Shown here: positions 42,341 through 51,775 of the stretch, piece by piece
Layout of the letters: every line of letters begins with the position of its first letter
How positions within the stretch are numbered: the stretch's first letter is position 1
NCBI GenBank assembly: GCA_002298995.1
Contig: DBMO01000012.1
Location: forward strand, 1-64,000
Direction: 5' to 3'
Length of the DNA: 64,000 nucleotides
Origin: Desulfarculales bacterium UBA696
GTDB taxonomy: Bacteria > Desulfobacterota > Syntrophobacteria > Syntrophobacterales > Syntrophobacteraceae
Made by a program: the position numbers and the translations under genes
Notes under the pieces: generated by a model
What the model was told of the DNA's origin: nothing
Seen by the model: only the letters and a program-made list of their open reading frames with translations
Databases searched by the model: none

Positions 42341-44164
42341 ATGAACTACTTGCTTGTGATGCCCAAAAAACTTTCCACAGGCGCGAACACCACGTCCATA
42401 ATATTCCCCCTGGGAATCGCATACGTATCGGCAGCCCTGAAACAGGCCGGATATTCAGTTTTTACCACCAACCTGGATTTCCCCGAGGGAGATACTTTTA
42501 CAGTCCTGGAACAACTGCTGCCGGACAAGCAGATAGATGTCGTCTGCACCGGCGGCCTCAGCCTCGATTGCCACAAAATCAAGGAAGTTATCGATACGGC
42601 ACGTAAGATAAACCCAAAGGTTATCACAGTGGTTGGCGGCGGAATTATCAGTTCCGATCCGGAACCGGCGATGCGCGTCCTTGGAGCCGACATTGGAGTG
42701 ATCGGCGAAGGGGAACGCACGATTTGTGAATTGGCCCATGCCCTGGATAGCGGACAAGATTTCAGCAACGTCCCCGGACTGATTTTTCGGGACGGTGACA
42801 ATGGGTTCATCAAAACGGAGCGCCGCAAGGAAATCGCCGACCTTGACAGTATCCCCTTCCCCGATTTCGACGGATTCAATTACGGACAGTGGGTGGATTT
42901 TTTCGGCGGAGCGGCCGCGCTGCTCTCCGACCGTTCCTGTCCATTCCGCTGCACATTCTGCTTCCATCCGACCGGCGAAAAATATCGTCAGCGCTCTCTC
43001 GATAATATCTTCGAGGAAATCGATTACCAGGTGCGGCGCTACAATGTGAAAAGCATAGGGCTGACCAGCGAGTTGTTTGCAACAACCAGGCAAAGGGTCC
43101 TGGAATTCTGCGAAAGGATCAAAAGATACGGTATGAGCTGGAGTTGCTGCCTGCGCGTCCCGGACGTCGACGCGGATCTGCTGCGCACAATGAGTGAATC
43201 CGGATGCAACCTGATATGCTACGGGCTGGAAAGTGCCGACAACTCGATCCTTAAGAGCATGCGCAAGGGCATCAACGTTGAACAGATAAAGCGTGCTCTC
43301 GACTTGAGCTACGAGGCGTCCATATCGACTGAAGCATCCAACTTCATCTTCGGCGATATAAATGAAACCGCGCAAACCGTCGCGAACACAATGGACTTCT
43401 GGTGGCAGTACAACCAGAAGACTCATATCAACCTGAGCCTGATTCAAACCTACCCCGGCACATATCTGTACGAGTACGCCTGCAAGAACGGGATTATCGC
43501 CGACAAGGAGAAATTTCTCCGAGACGGCTGTCCCATTATCAATGTATCAAAGCTTAGCAGTACCGAATTCCATGAACTCACCTCGAAAATAGCTGAATTG
43601 CGGATGCACCCTCACGTACCGGCGAAATCGATTCAGATCGAAGATATACAAGAAGACGGGAACTGCAGGATCGAATATATCTGCAGGAAGTGCGAGACCA
43701 AAAATTTCATCGACGCCCGCTTCTGGTTTACCGAAACCTGCCATTGTTCGTCATGCGGGATCAAAAACGAAGTGGATCCATTCAAGGCAGCATCCTGCCT
43801 GCCGGACTCTTTTTTCGCCAATCTGCCCGAGGATTCGAAGGTTGCTTTGTGGGGCGCCGGCGGCATCTACTATAAGCTCATTCATCACTACAGCGACCTG
43901 GCATCGCAAAGGTTCCTTTTGATTGACGCAAATTCCGAGCTGCACGGGCTCGACATCTGCAAGAAGACCGTCCTTCCCCCCGAGGTTCTGGAGCAAAACG
44001 GCGTAAAGTCGGCAATCATCACGGCAATGAGCCGCAAAGAGGAAATCCACCGGACACTGCGCAGCAGGTATCCATCGATAGAAAACGTCCTGGTCCCTTC
44101 CTTCGAGCTTACGGACTACGGAATCGTACCGGTCTTAAAGCCTTTTCGGCCGGACAGGGGGTAA
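42341..44164 (+). CDS. B12-binding radical SAM protein 2, zinc ribbon and Rossmann module
   Basis: A 607-residue protein in four parts. The first is an N-terminal cobalamin-type domain (1-165; VVGGGIISSDPEPAMRVLGA, GVIGEGERTICEL). The second is a radical SAM core with C200-x3-C204-x2-C207 (SCPFRCTFCFHPTGEKYRQ). The third is a zinc ribbon (CRKCETK...CHCSSCG), and the last is the shared Rossmann module (VALWGAGGIYYKL...LLIDANSELHG). It is closely paralogous to the next gene (same start, same core motifs), which points to a tandem duplication. A class-B methylase acting on sugar carbon is the leading idea. Confidence 0.9.
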   Translation: MNYLLVMPKKLSTGANTTSIIFPLGIAYVSAALKQAGYSVFTTNLDFPEGDTFTVLEQLLPDKQIDVVCTGGLSLDCHKIKEVIDTARKINPKVITVVGGGIISSDPEPAMRVLGADIGVIGEGERTICELAHALDSGQDFSNVPGLIFRDGDNGFIKTERRKEIADLDSIPFPDFDGFNYGQWVDFFGGAAALLSDRSCPFRCTFCFHPTGEKYRQRSLDNIFEEIDYQVRRYNVKSIGLTSELFATTRQRVLEFCERIKRYGMSWSCCLRVPDVDADLLRTMSESGCNLICYGLESADNSILKSMRKGINVEQIKRALDLSYEASISTEASNFIFGDINETAQTVANTMDFWWQYNQKTHINLSLIQTYPGTYLYEYACKNGIIADKEKFLRDGCPIINVSKLSSTEFHELTSKIAELRMHPHVPAKSIQIEDIQEDGNCRIEYICRKCETKNFIDARFWFTETCHCSSCGIKNEVDPFKAASCLPDSFFANLPEDSKVALWGAGGIYYKLIHHYSDLASQRFLLIDANSELHGLDICKKTVLPPEVLEQNGVKSAIITAMSRKEEIHRTLRSRYPSIENVLVPSFELTDYGIVPVLKPFRPDRG

Positions 44165-44175
44165 GAGGATAAGAG

Positions 44176-45969
44176 ATGAATTATCTGCTGGTTATGCCCA
44201 AAAGCCTGGGCGCGATCGATCACTTCAATATTTTCCCAATTGGGCTGGCATACGTTTCGGCGAGTCTGAAAAAAGGCGGATTCAGCGTTTTCACCGCCAA
44301 TATGGACTACATCGAAGGCGACACCTATTCCATCCTGAAAAGGCTTCTGACCGAGCATGCCATCGATGTCGTCTGTACCGGTGGGCTCAGCCGCGATTAC
44401 CGCAAGCTCAAAGACCTTATCGAGGCGGCCCGCGCGATAAATCCCGAGATCATCACCATTGTTGGCGGGGGCATAATCAGTTCGGATCCGCTGCCGGCCA
44501 TGAGAGCCCTGGACGCCGATTACGGCGTGATCGGCGAGGGTGAAATAACGATATGCGAGCTGGCCGGAGCACTGGATAAGGGCGGGGAAGTCAGCAATAT
44601 GCCCGGCCTGGTTTACAGGGACGGCAATGCCCTTGTTCAAACTCCTCCACGGGCCGAAATCGCCGATATCGACGCAATCCCGTTTCCCGATTTTGACGGG
44701 TTCGATTATGGGAGATGGGTAAGTTCCTCCGGCTCCGGCCTTGTACTGACCGACCGGTCCTGTCCATTCCGCTGTACCTTCTGCTTCCATCCGACGGGGG
44801 AAAAATATCGGCAGCGCTCTTTCGACAACATCTTTGCGGAAATCGAATATCAGGTCGAACGCTATCACGTAAAATGTTTCGGCCTTAGCAGCGAACTGTT
44901 CGCGACCTCAAAAAAAAGGGTGGCCGAATTCTGCGCCAGAATCAAACAGTACGGTATCTCCTGGAGTTGCTGCCTTCGCGTCTGCGATGTCGATTCCGAA
45001 ATGCTGCAAATGATGAAAGAGGCGGGTTGCGCCAATATCGTTTTTGGACTGGAAAGCGCGGATAACACCATCCTCAAGAGCATGCGCAAGGGGATTACCG
45101 TCGAGCAGATCGAGCGAGCGCTGCAACTTACCTACGATGCGAATTTGATGATCGAAGGCGGATTCATCTTCGGAGACGTTAATGAAACATCGGAGACGGT
45201 TGCCAATACGCTAAACTTCTGGCGCCGGCACAACAAAATGCATTACCTGAATCTCTCCATGATTTCGGTCTTTCCCGGGTCGTTTCTCTACAAGCACGCC
45301 TGCGATGAAGGCTTGATAAGCGATCGGGAACAATTTCTCAGGGATGGCTGCCCGCTGGTAAATGTCTCCAAATTGAGTGAGAAAGAATATAGCGACCTGC
45401 AATCGCTTATAACTGAACTGCGGCTTCACCCGCACGTGCCGGCCGGACCGATCCGGATCGAATCGATTGCACCGGGCGGGGAATGCGACGTTGAATTCAA
45501 CTGCCGAAAATGCGGCACGCGGAGCAAGCTCCGGGTAAGTTTCTGGTTCGGCATGGAAACCCGATGTCCGTCCTGCGGGCTTACAAATTTCATCGATCCT
45601 TTTGAAAGCGCGTTGCACCTTCTCGATAAATTCTCGGAACTCCTGCCCGGGGACCCCGCGGTCGCACTGTGGGGAGCGGGGGGGATCTATTACAAGCTCA
45701 TCAGCAAGTATGATTTCCTTGCCGCGGAGCGTTTCGTGCTGGTCGATGCGAACCCGTCCCAGAAGGGGTTGGAAATTTGCGGGAAAGAAATTCACTCACC
45801 GGATGCCATTCCAGGCCGAAACATCAAAACAGTCGTAATTACCGCGCTTAGCAGAAAAGATGAGATCCATGCCGCTCTTCGCTCGAAATATCCATGCGTG
45901 GAATCTGTCATGATACCGGCTTTCGATGTGACCGAAGAAGGTATCGTACCTGTGTTAAAGCAGATTTAA
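44176..45969 (+). CDS. B12-binding radical SAM protein 3, tandem paralogue
   Basis: A 597-residue paralogue of the preceding gene with the same four-part layout: cobalamin domain (VVGGGIISSDPLPAM, GVIGEGEITICEL), radical SAM core (RSCPFRCTFCFHPTGEKYRQ), zinc ribbon (CRKCGTRSKL...RCPSCGL) and C-terminal Rossmann module (VALWGAGGIYYKLISKY...VLVDANPSQKG). The two differ chiefly in the substrate-side half of the core, suggesting two related but distinct reactions. ATG is preceded by AGAGGATAAGAG. Confidence 0.9.
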   Translation: MNYLLVMPKSLGAIDHFNIFPIGLAYVSASLKKGGFSVFTANMDYIEGDTYSILKRLLTEHAIDVVCTGGLSRDYRKLKDLIEAARAINPEIITIVGGGIISSDPLPAMRALDADYGVIGEGEITICELAGALDKGGEVSNMPGLVYRDGNALVQTPPRAEIADIDAIPFPDFDGFDYGRWVSSSGSGLVLTDRSCPFRCTFCFHPTGEKYRQRSFDNIFAEIEYQVERYHVKCFGLSSELFATSKKRVAEFCARIKQYGISWSCCLRVCDVDSEMLQMMKEAGCANIVFGLESADNTILKSMRKGITVEQIERALQLTYDANLMIEGGFIFGDVNETSETVANTLNFWRRHNKMHYLNLSMISVFPGSFLYKHACDEGLISDREQFLRDGCPLVNVSKLSEKEYSDLQSLITELRLHPHVPAGPIRIESIAPGGECDVEFNCRKCGTRSKLRVSFWFGMETRCPSCGLTNFIDPFESALHLLDKFSELLPGDPAVALWGAGGIYYKLISKYDFLAAERFVLVDANPSQKGLEICGKEIHSPDAIPGRNIKTVVITALSRKDEIHAALRSKYPCVESVMIPAFDVTEEGIVPVLKQI

Positions 45970-45992
45970 TTGGGGACCGCGGAAGGTTAAGC

Positions 45993-47258
45993 ATGAACGA
46001 AATTCTGCTAAAAATTGTAGAGCGCATGGAATCCGCGCGGGGGAAGCACGGATTTTTGGATGTGCTTTTCGGCGATTATAAAAAGGAAGCGTTCCAGGGG
46101 GCTCCGGTCGTGTTGTTCGGCGCTGGTGGGCTGGGAGAAGAACTTTGTGCGACCCTGCGAGGCCACGGGGTGCACCCGGTTTGTTTCTGCGATAACAACA
46201 GCTCCCGGAAGGGCAGCACCTACTGCGGAATTCCGATTATCTCCCTTGCGGATTTAAAGGAGTCATTTCGGGATAGCCTGGTCGTTGTTGCATCGCACAA
46301 ATACACAAAATCCATGACGGATCAGTTGCTTGGAAGCGGATTCAGAAGCGACCGAGTCCTTTGCAAAGACACCGATAGCCTTGCTCCGATTGTTTTCATG
46401 TATTCCATGATAGGCACCCAGTGCCTGTTCGGCTCCTACACTCAGCAGTGCGGCCCCAAGCCGGTGCTGGATTCATTGATGGAGCGTGAACAGGACGTCC
46501 AAGATGCTTACGAACTGCTCGCCGACCGGCACTCGAAAGGCCTCTTCATCTCGAAGCTGGCGCTTATGGCATCGGATGGGAACTTCGACTTGTTCAAGGA
46601 CTTCATTGAGTCCTATAGCCAACCGGTGCTTGAGTTTGGCTTCGGGAATTACGACGGCACCCCCGAGGACTACTACTATTTCAATAACGATGTGATCACT
46701 CTTTCGCCCGATGAGGTCTATATCGACGTCGGGGCCTTTGACGGCGATACCGTTCATACCTTTGTCCAGGCATGCAGGAAAAATGGACTAAATTATTCGA
46801 AGATCCACGCATTTGAGCCCGATCCTAACTGCTTCGAGGCTTTGCTGAAAAATACCGCCGGCTACGAAAATATCATCTGCCACTCGTCGGGGGTATGGTC
46901 AAAATCGGAAGTCCTGCGTTTCTCCACTTCCGATACGGGCATCCATGACCAGGCCGGGGCAATCGACGGCTCGGGGAATATAGAGATCGAGGTGGTGAGC
47001 CTCGACGAGTTTCTAAACGGCGAAAGGGCTACATTTATCAAGATGGACCCCGGCGGGAATGTGATCCCCGAGGCCATCCGAGGCGCTGCCCGCATAATAG
47101 CGCGGGACAAGCCAAAACTTGCCGTCGGAGCGTATCATGCCCTGGAGTCGATTTTCGAGATTCCGCTTCTCGTTCACGATATCTGCCCTGACTATAAGCT
47201 CTACTTACGCCACAACACCTATCATCTGTGTGATACGGATTTGTACGCCACGCTTTGA
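45993..47258 (+). CDS. FkbM-type methyltransferase 1, with N-terminal Rossmann module
   Basis: A 421-residue protein. Residues 1-40 are a helix shared with two later paralogues. Residues 38-120 are the shared Rossmann module (VVLFGAGGLGEEL, FCDNNSSRKG, GIPIISLADLK). The C-terminal 190 residues are an FkbM SAM-methyltransferase fold with intact motif I (VYIDVGAFDGDT) and FEPDPNCFEAL. The family's DxEGAE site is replaced by MDPGGNVIPE (351-360), unlike the other three copies, so O-methyl transfer by this copy is doubtful. ATG 45993 follows an AAGGTTAAG site. Confidence 0.85.
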   Translation: MNEILLKIVERMESARGKHGFLDVLFGDYKKEAFQGAPVVLFGAGGLGEELCATLRGHGVHPVCFCDNNSSRKGSTYCGIPIISLADLKESFRDSLVVVASHKYTKSMTDQLLGSGFRSDRVLCKDTDSLAPIVFMYSMIGTQCLFGSYTQQCGPKPVLDSLMEREQDVQDAYELLADRHSKGLFISKLALMASDGNFDLFKDFIESYSQPVLEFGFGNYDGTPEDYYYFNNDVITLSPDEVYIDVGAFDGDTVHTFVQACRKNGLNYSKIHAFEPDPNCFEALLKNTAGYENIICHSSGVWSKSEVLRFSTSDTGIHDQAGAIDGSGNIEIEVVSLDEFLNGERATFIKMDPGGNVIPEAIRGAARIIARDKPKLAVGAYHALESIFEIPLLVHDICPDYKLYLRHNTYHLCDTDLYATL

Positions 47259-47282
47259 TCGGAAAGTGACAAGGACCATACC

Positions 47283-49148
47283 ATGCGCATTTTGATAATT
47301 GCACCCAGGGTAACGGAGCTGAGGGTAATTCCAGTTCCGCTTGGGCTGGCATACATATCGGCACGGATGAAACGGGACGGGAACGAAGTATTCTGGCTAA
47401 ACCTCAATCATCATAGCGATGATATGGAGAAGTTGGTCCGGCAGGCCATGTGTCTTCATGACCCAGACATCGTGGCAACCGGCGGAATGTATCTCTATCT
47501 GGAATTCACGCGGGCGGCCTTCGTCATGGCGAGGCGGGCAAAACCCGACGTCATAAGGCTTACCGGGGGGAGCGCGCTGACAGCCGAGCCTGAACTATTC
47601 ATGAACTACACAGGCGCCGACATCGGAGTCATTGGGGAAGGGGAAAAGACCGTCAGCGAATTGCTCAAGGCCCTGCCGGATATTTCCGTGGGCGACCTTG
47701 CCGACATATCCGGCATTATCTATCGCAACCATGCAGGGGAACTCGTTCGCACCCGGAATCGAGCGCCGTGCAAGAACCTCGACGATTACCCATGGCCGGA
47801 CTTCGAGGGATTTGATTACGAACATACCATTTCCGAGTATCAGAATATTTCCGATTTCTCGGTATTCGCGGCGAGCGTACTCGATCGGCCCCGCATGATT
47901 CCATTAATCACTTCCCGCGCATGTCCGTATAATTGCACGTTTTGCTTCCATACCAGTGATCGCAGGTACACAGAGCGTCCCCTGGACGACGTTTTTGCCG
48001 AACTCGACTACCACGTCAAAAAATACAGGGCCAATTTCATCGTTATTCTGGACGAAGTCTTCTGCCCAGGGAGCGCCCGCTTAACAGAGTTTTGCGAGCG
48101 CATAAAACCCTACGGCCTTAAATGGTGGAGCCAGAGCCACGTTAATATGTACTGTGCAGACCGGCTTAACACCATGAGGGAAGCCGGTTGCGTGGGCACA
48201 TCTTACGGAATCGAAAGTATGAGCGATAAAGTGCTGGAGAGCATGAAAAAGCACAACAAGGCTTCGATTGTCTCGGCCACCCTCCAGCACACTTATGATT
48301 CCCGACTGGACATTCAGGGCAACCTTATATTCGGAGACCGCGCGGAAACCGTCGAAACGGCTGAAGAATCACTAACCTGGTGGGAAAATAACCTCCATCT
48401 TGGCGTAAATCTGACTATGCTTGCGCTCTATCCCCGGTCGGAAATGTACGCCAATGCAGTCGACAAAGGCATAGTAAGGGACCCGCCCGGCTTCATCAAG
48501 GCAGGCTGCCCCATAGTAAACGCCGGCAGCATGAGCGACGAAGACTTTGCGGCCCTGCGCGTGCGTGTTCAGATCAGCAATCTTATTCGCTATTATTGCC
48601 GGATAACCGGATACTCGCCGGATGAAGGGCGAAGCACCTTTCACGGCAGCCTCTACCGGCTGAGCGCCGTTTGCCCCCATTGCGGAGCATCTTCCGAGTA
48701 CCGTAACGTTGCCCTTCCATTTGACAGCAACAGCACCTTTTTTCTCGCTTGCCGCGAATGCTACAGAAGATTTGCTCCGCCGCTATTCAAGAACTCGATG
48801 GATATAAGCAGACTCGATGAACGAACGGATTTGGCCGGAAAGCTCATAGAGAAAGGCGATATCAATCAGGTTGAAGATATCTGCCGGCGCAACCTCCGCC
48901 GTTTCCCATTTCACGATACAAGTTTGTACCTGATGGGAAAAATCCTGCTTATGCGGGGAAATCGCGACCGTGCCTTTTCAGCCGCCCACCTCGCTGCAAT
49001 CCAAAACCCCGCTAAACCCGAGCACCTCGAACTGTTGGCCGACACGGCGCCCGACGGGTTTGTCGGAAGGGCGGGCCGAGTGTTGCGAAAACACGCCGAA
49101 TGGCTTCGTGAAAGCGGAATAAAGGGTGTGACCTTTGTCGCCCCATAA
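47283..49148 (+). CDS. B12-binding radical SAM protein 4, zinc ribbon and TPR tail
   Basis: A 621-residue protein: N-terminal cobalamin domain (LTGGSALTAEPELF, GVIGEGEKTVSELL), radical SAM core with C214-x3-C218-x2-C221 (RACPYNCTFCFH), then a zinc ribbon (CPHCGAS...CRECYRR) and a TPR-like end (LIEKGDINQVEDICRRNLRRFP...YLMGKILLMRGNRDRAF). It has the zinc ribbon of proteins 2 and 3 but the TPR tail of protein 1 instead of the Rossmann module. It stands between FkbM copies 1 and 2. Confidence 0.88.
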   Translation: MRILIIAPRVTELRVIPVPLGLAYISARMKRDGNEVFWLNLNHHSDDMEKLVRQAMCLHDPDIVATGGMYLYLEFTRAAFVMARRAKPDVIRLTGGSALTAEPELFMNYTGADIGVIGEGEKTVSELLKALPDISVGDLADISGIIYRNHAGELVRTRNRAPCKNLDDYPWPDFEGFDYEHTISEYQNISDFSVFAASVLDRPRMIPLITSRACPYNCTFCFHTSDRRYTERPLDDVFAELDYHVKKYRANFIVILDEVFCPGSARLTEFCERIKPYGLKWWSQSHVNMYCADRLNTMREAGCVGTSYGIESMSDKVLESMKKHNKASIVSATLQHTYDSRLDIQGNLIFGDRAETVETAEESLTWWENNLHLGVNLTMLALYPRSEMYANAVDKGIVRDPPGFIKAGCPIVNAGSMSDEDFAALRVRVQISNLIRYYCRITGYSPDEGRSTFHGSLYRLSAVCPHCGASSEYRNVALPFDSNSTFFLACRECYRRFAPPLFKNSMDISRLDERTDLAGKLIEKGDINQVEDICRRNLRRFPFHDTSLYLMGKILLMRGNRDRAFSAAHLAAIQNPAKPEHLELLADTAPDGFVGRAGRVLRKHAEWLRESGIKGVTFVAP

Positions 49149-49186
49149 ATCCGGATTCATTGGTTTTGATCTTATCGGGAAAAAGC

Positions 49187-50455
49187 ATGAACGAATTGGT
49201 GGCGAAAATAGCAAAGATATCGGAATCGCGAGCAAAAGTGGATTTCCTGCGTGACCTCTTTGGAGAGCATTTAGAGGAGGTCATATCCGGAAAAGTCCCG
49301 GTCGTCCTGTTCGGGGCCGGAGCGGTGGGAAAAGACCTGTGCGAGGTTTTGCAATTACACGGCGTACAGCCTGTTTGCTTCTGCGATAACAACTTATCCC
49401 TTGCCGGCTCTCAATCATTAGGAATTCCAATAATTTCCTTTGCCGATTTGAAAAAGGGATGCATGGACCACCTCATTGTCGTCGCATCCTGCACCTATGG
49501 CTCAGAGATGCGTCAGCAGCTGCTCGATAACGGCTTTCGTGCGGACAAATTAATATCCGTTTCGCCGATCAAACACCCTGAATTGCTGCGCTATTATTGC
49601 CACTGCGCCTACTATACCGACAATCCACGTCACGCTTTGACGCCGCGGGAGTTGCATGACCGTAAGGATGAATTGGCGGCCGCATTCAATCTCCTGGCCG
49701 ATCAAAGGTCCAGGGACATATTTACGGACCGCCTGTCCCTGTTTACCTCAAAAATCGATTTCACCCAATTTTCGGAATATATCGCGGAGCATTCGGAGAT
49801 AAACGAGAAAGAGCGCGACTCTTTCCCCTTCTATGTGTCCCCGGAAGACTACGGTTATTTCAACAATGATATAGTTTCTCTCAAAGATGGAGAAACTCTG
49901 GTGGATGGGGGATCGTTTAACGGACTGTCGGCGGCTACCTTTGAGAAAACCTGCGAGAGGAATGGACTGACTTACAGGCGGATATATTGTTTCGAACCCG
50001 ATGCCGGCAACTTCAATCTCCTGCGGAAAAATACCGCACATTTGCCCAACACCACCTGCATCCAACGGGGCCTGTGGTCACATGCAACAAAGCTGACGTT
50101 CCTGAGCGCGGGTGAATGCGACCCGGGGGCATTCCTGGAAGCCTGCGGCGATATGCCGGGCGGCGGGAGCGCCGAGAAAATCGAGGTTCAAACGATCAGC
50201 ATCGACGAACAGTTTCCCGACGAGGAGATTTCCTTCATCAAGCTGGACATAGAGGGGGCTGAAATCGAGGCTATCAAGGGGGCCGCTAAAACCATTAATC
50301 GATGCCGTCCCAAGCTTGCCATAAGCGCTTATCACAAGCAAAGCGACATCTATGAGTTGCCGTTGCTGATACACAGCCTGTATCCCGGCTACAGGCTCTA
50401 CCTGCGGCAGTATGGTTATACTCTTTTCGACATGGTACTGTTTGCAATTAATTGA
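49187..50455 (+). CDS. FkbM-type methyltransferase 2, with N-terminal Rossmann module
   Basis: A 422-residue paralogue of FkbM 1: the same N-terminal helix (MNELVAKIAKISESRAK), the GAG module (VVLFGAGAVGKDL, FCDNNLSLAG, GIPIISFADLK) and an FkbM domain. Here DIEGAEIEAIKGAA is intact, but SAM motif I is altered to LVDGGSFNGLSA (the usual DVGAxxG becomes DGGSFNG). ATG 49187 is chosen as the shared start of the paralogues; the frame is open 9 codons earlier. Confidence 0.86.
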   Translation: MNELVAKIAKISESRAKVDFLRDLFGEHLEEVISGKVPVVLFGAGAVGKDLCEVLQLHGVQPVCFCDNNLSLAGSQSLGIPIISFADLKKGCMDHLIVVASCTYGSEMRQQLLDNGFRADKLISVSPIKHPELLRYYCHCAYYTDNPRHALTPRELHDRKDELAAAFNLLADQRSRDIFTDRLSLFTSKIDFTQFSEYIAEHSEINEKERDSFPFYVSPEDYGYFNNDIVSLKDGETLVDGGSFNGLSAATFEKTCERNGLTYRRIYCFEPDAGNFNLLRKNTAHLPNTTCIQRGLWSHATKLTFLSAGECDPGAFLEACGDMPGGGSAEKIEVQTISIDEQFPDEEISFIKLDIEGAEIEAIKGAAKTINRCRPKLAISAYHKQSDIYELPLLIHSLYPGYRLYLRQYGYTLFDMVLFAIN

Positions 50456-50493
50456 CCGGACACTGGCATCAATTACATCAGAGAGCTGAACCA

Positions 50494-51720
50494 ATGAATC
50501 AGGTGGTAAGCAGAATTCACGATTTATCCAAATCATTCGAAGATGCGGACTTTTTACCCAATATTCTGGGCAGACGTAATCGTGAAGCGACCCTCGGCCA
50601 AGTCCCGGTTGTATTGTTCGGTGCCGGCTCGGCGGGAGTGCACCTGTGCAATGCCTTGCAGATCCACAATGTCCATATCACCTGCTTCTGTGACAATAAT
50701 CCCGGTATTGCCGGCGGCCATCGGTCCGGGCGTCCCGTTATTTCGATCGAAGAACTTAAGAGAAAGCACCGGGACAGCTTGATAGTCATATCAACGTCGC
50801 ACGCGCACGCGCAGAGTATTTTCGATCAACTGCTGGACCTCGGATTCGAACCCGATCATATACATATTCCTCCTTGGGACCATCTGCTTTATTACACCAA
50901 CCTGCTAAACCAGTACTGGTCCAATGCCGATCTGGATACTCACGCCCGGCAGTTGCAAGAGGCATGCGATCTGCTCTCGGACGAGAAATCAAAAGAATTG
51001 TTCGTTCACCGCGTGGCGCTGGCGGCCGGAGGATTTGATTACGGATCTTACCGGCATTTCATACGCACTTTTGCCGATTTGATTTCGAATTGCCCCGCGG
51101 ATCTTTTCTCCACCCCCCGCTACGATGAGAATTTCTTCTATTTTAATAGTGATTTTCTCCCTTTGAAGGACCACGAGGTTTTTGCCAATGTAGGCGCGTT
51201 GATCGGGGACTGTGCCCTTGAGTTCATGAACACATGCCGTGAAAAGGGGCTTCAGTATAAAGAGATTATCAATTTTGAGCCCGATCCCAACAACTTTGCC
51301 TTGCTGTCGGCCAAAATGGGGAATCTCCCCGATGTGAAGTGCCTCCCGTACGGGCTTTGGTCATCCAGATCACGCCTGCGATTCGCCAATCCGGACCAAT
51401 CCGGCACGGGCGCGCCCGGAAGCCTGAATAAAGAAGGCGATCTGGAAGTTGAAGTAGTCAGTCTGGACGAAATTCTTCCCGGTTCGGAGATTTCATTTAT
51501 CAAAATGGATGTGGAAGGCGCCGAGATCGAAGCCCTGAGCGGTGCGGCCGAAACTATCGGGCGCAATGCGCCGAAACTTGCGATAAGCCTCTACCACAAG
51601 CGAAATGATATTTTTGAAATTCCACTTTTAGTCAACCAGCTTCACCCGGCCTACAAGTTCTATCTCAGGCACCACAGCACAACCTTTGGGGAAACGGTTC
51701 TGTATGCGGCGCCTCGCTGA
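50494..51720 (+). CDS. FkbM-type methyltransferase 3, with N-terminal Rossmann module
   Basis: A 408-residue paralogue: MNQVVSRIHDL start, module VVLFGAGSAGVHL / FCDNNPGIAGG / GRPVISIEELK, and an FkbM domain with intact MDVEGAEIEALSG. In SAM motif I the first acidic residue is lost and the loop is changed (FANVGALIGDCA). The chain ends in the shared SLYHKRNDIFEIPLL and FYLRHHSTTFGETVLYA. It lies 38 nt after FkbM 2. Confidence 0.86.
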   Translation: MNQVVSRIHDLSKSFEDADFLPNILGRRNREATLGQVPVVLFGAGSAGVHLCNALQIHNVHITCFCDNNPGIAGGHRSGRPVISIEELKRKHRDSLIVISTSHAHAQSIFDQLLDLGFEPDHIHIPPWDHLLYYTNLLNQYWSNADLDTHARQLQEACDLLSDEKSKELFVHRVALAAGGFDYGSYRHFIRTFADLISNCPADLFSTPRYDENFFYFNSDFLPLKDHEVFANVGALIGDCALEFMNTCREKGLQYKEIINFEPDPNNFALLSAKMGNLPDVKCLPYGLWSSRSRLRFANPDQSGTGAPGSLNKEGDLEVEVVSLDEILPGSEISFIKMDVEGAEIEALSGAAETIGRNAPKLAISLYHKRNDIFEIPLLVNQLHPAYKFYLRHHSTTFGETVLYAAPR

Positions 51721-51775
51721 GAGATGATGGAAGCGCCCTCAAGGTAAATCGATCCGCGGGAGGAAGTAGATATCG

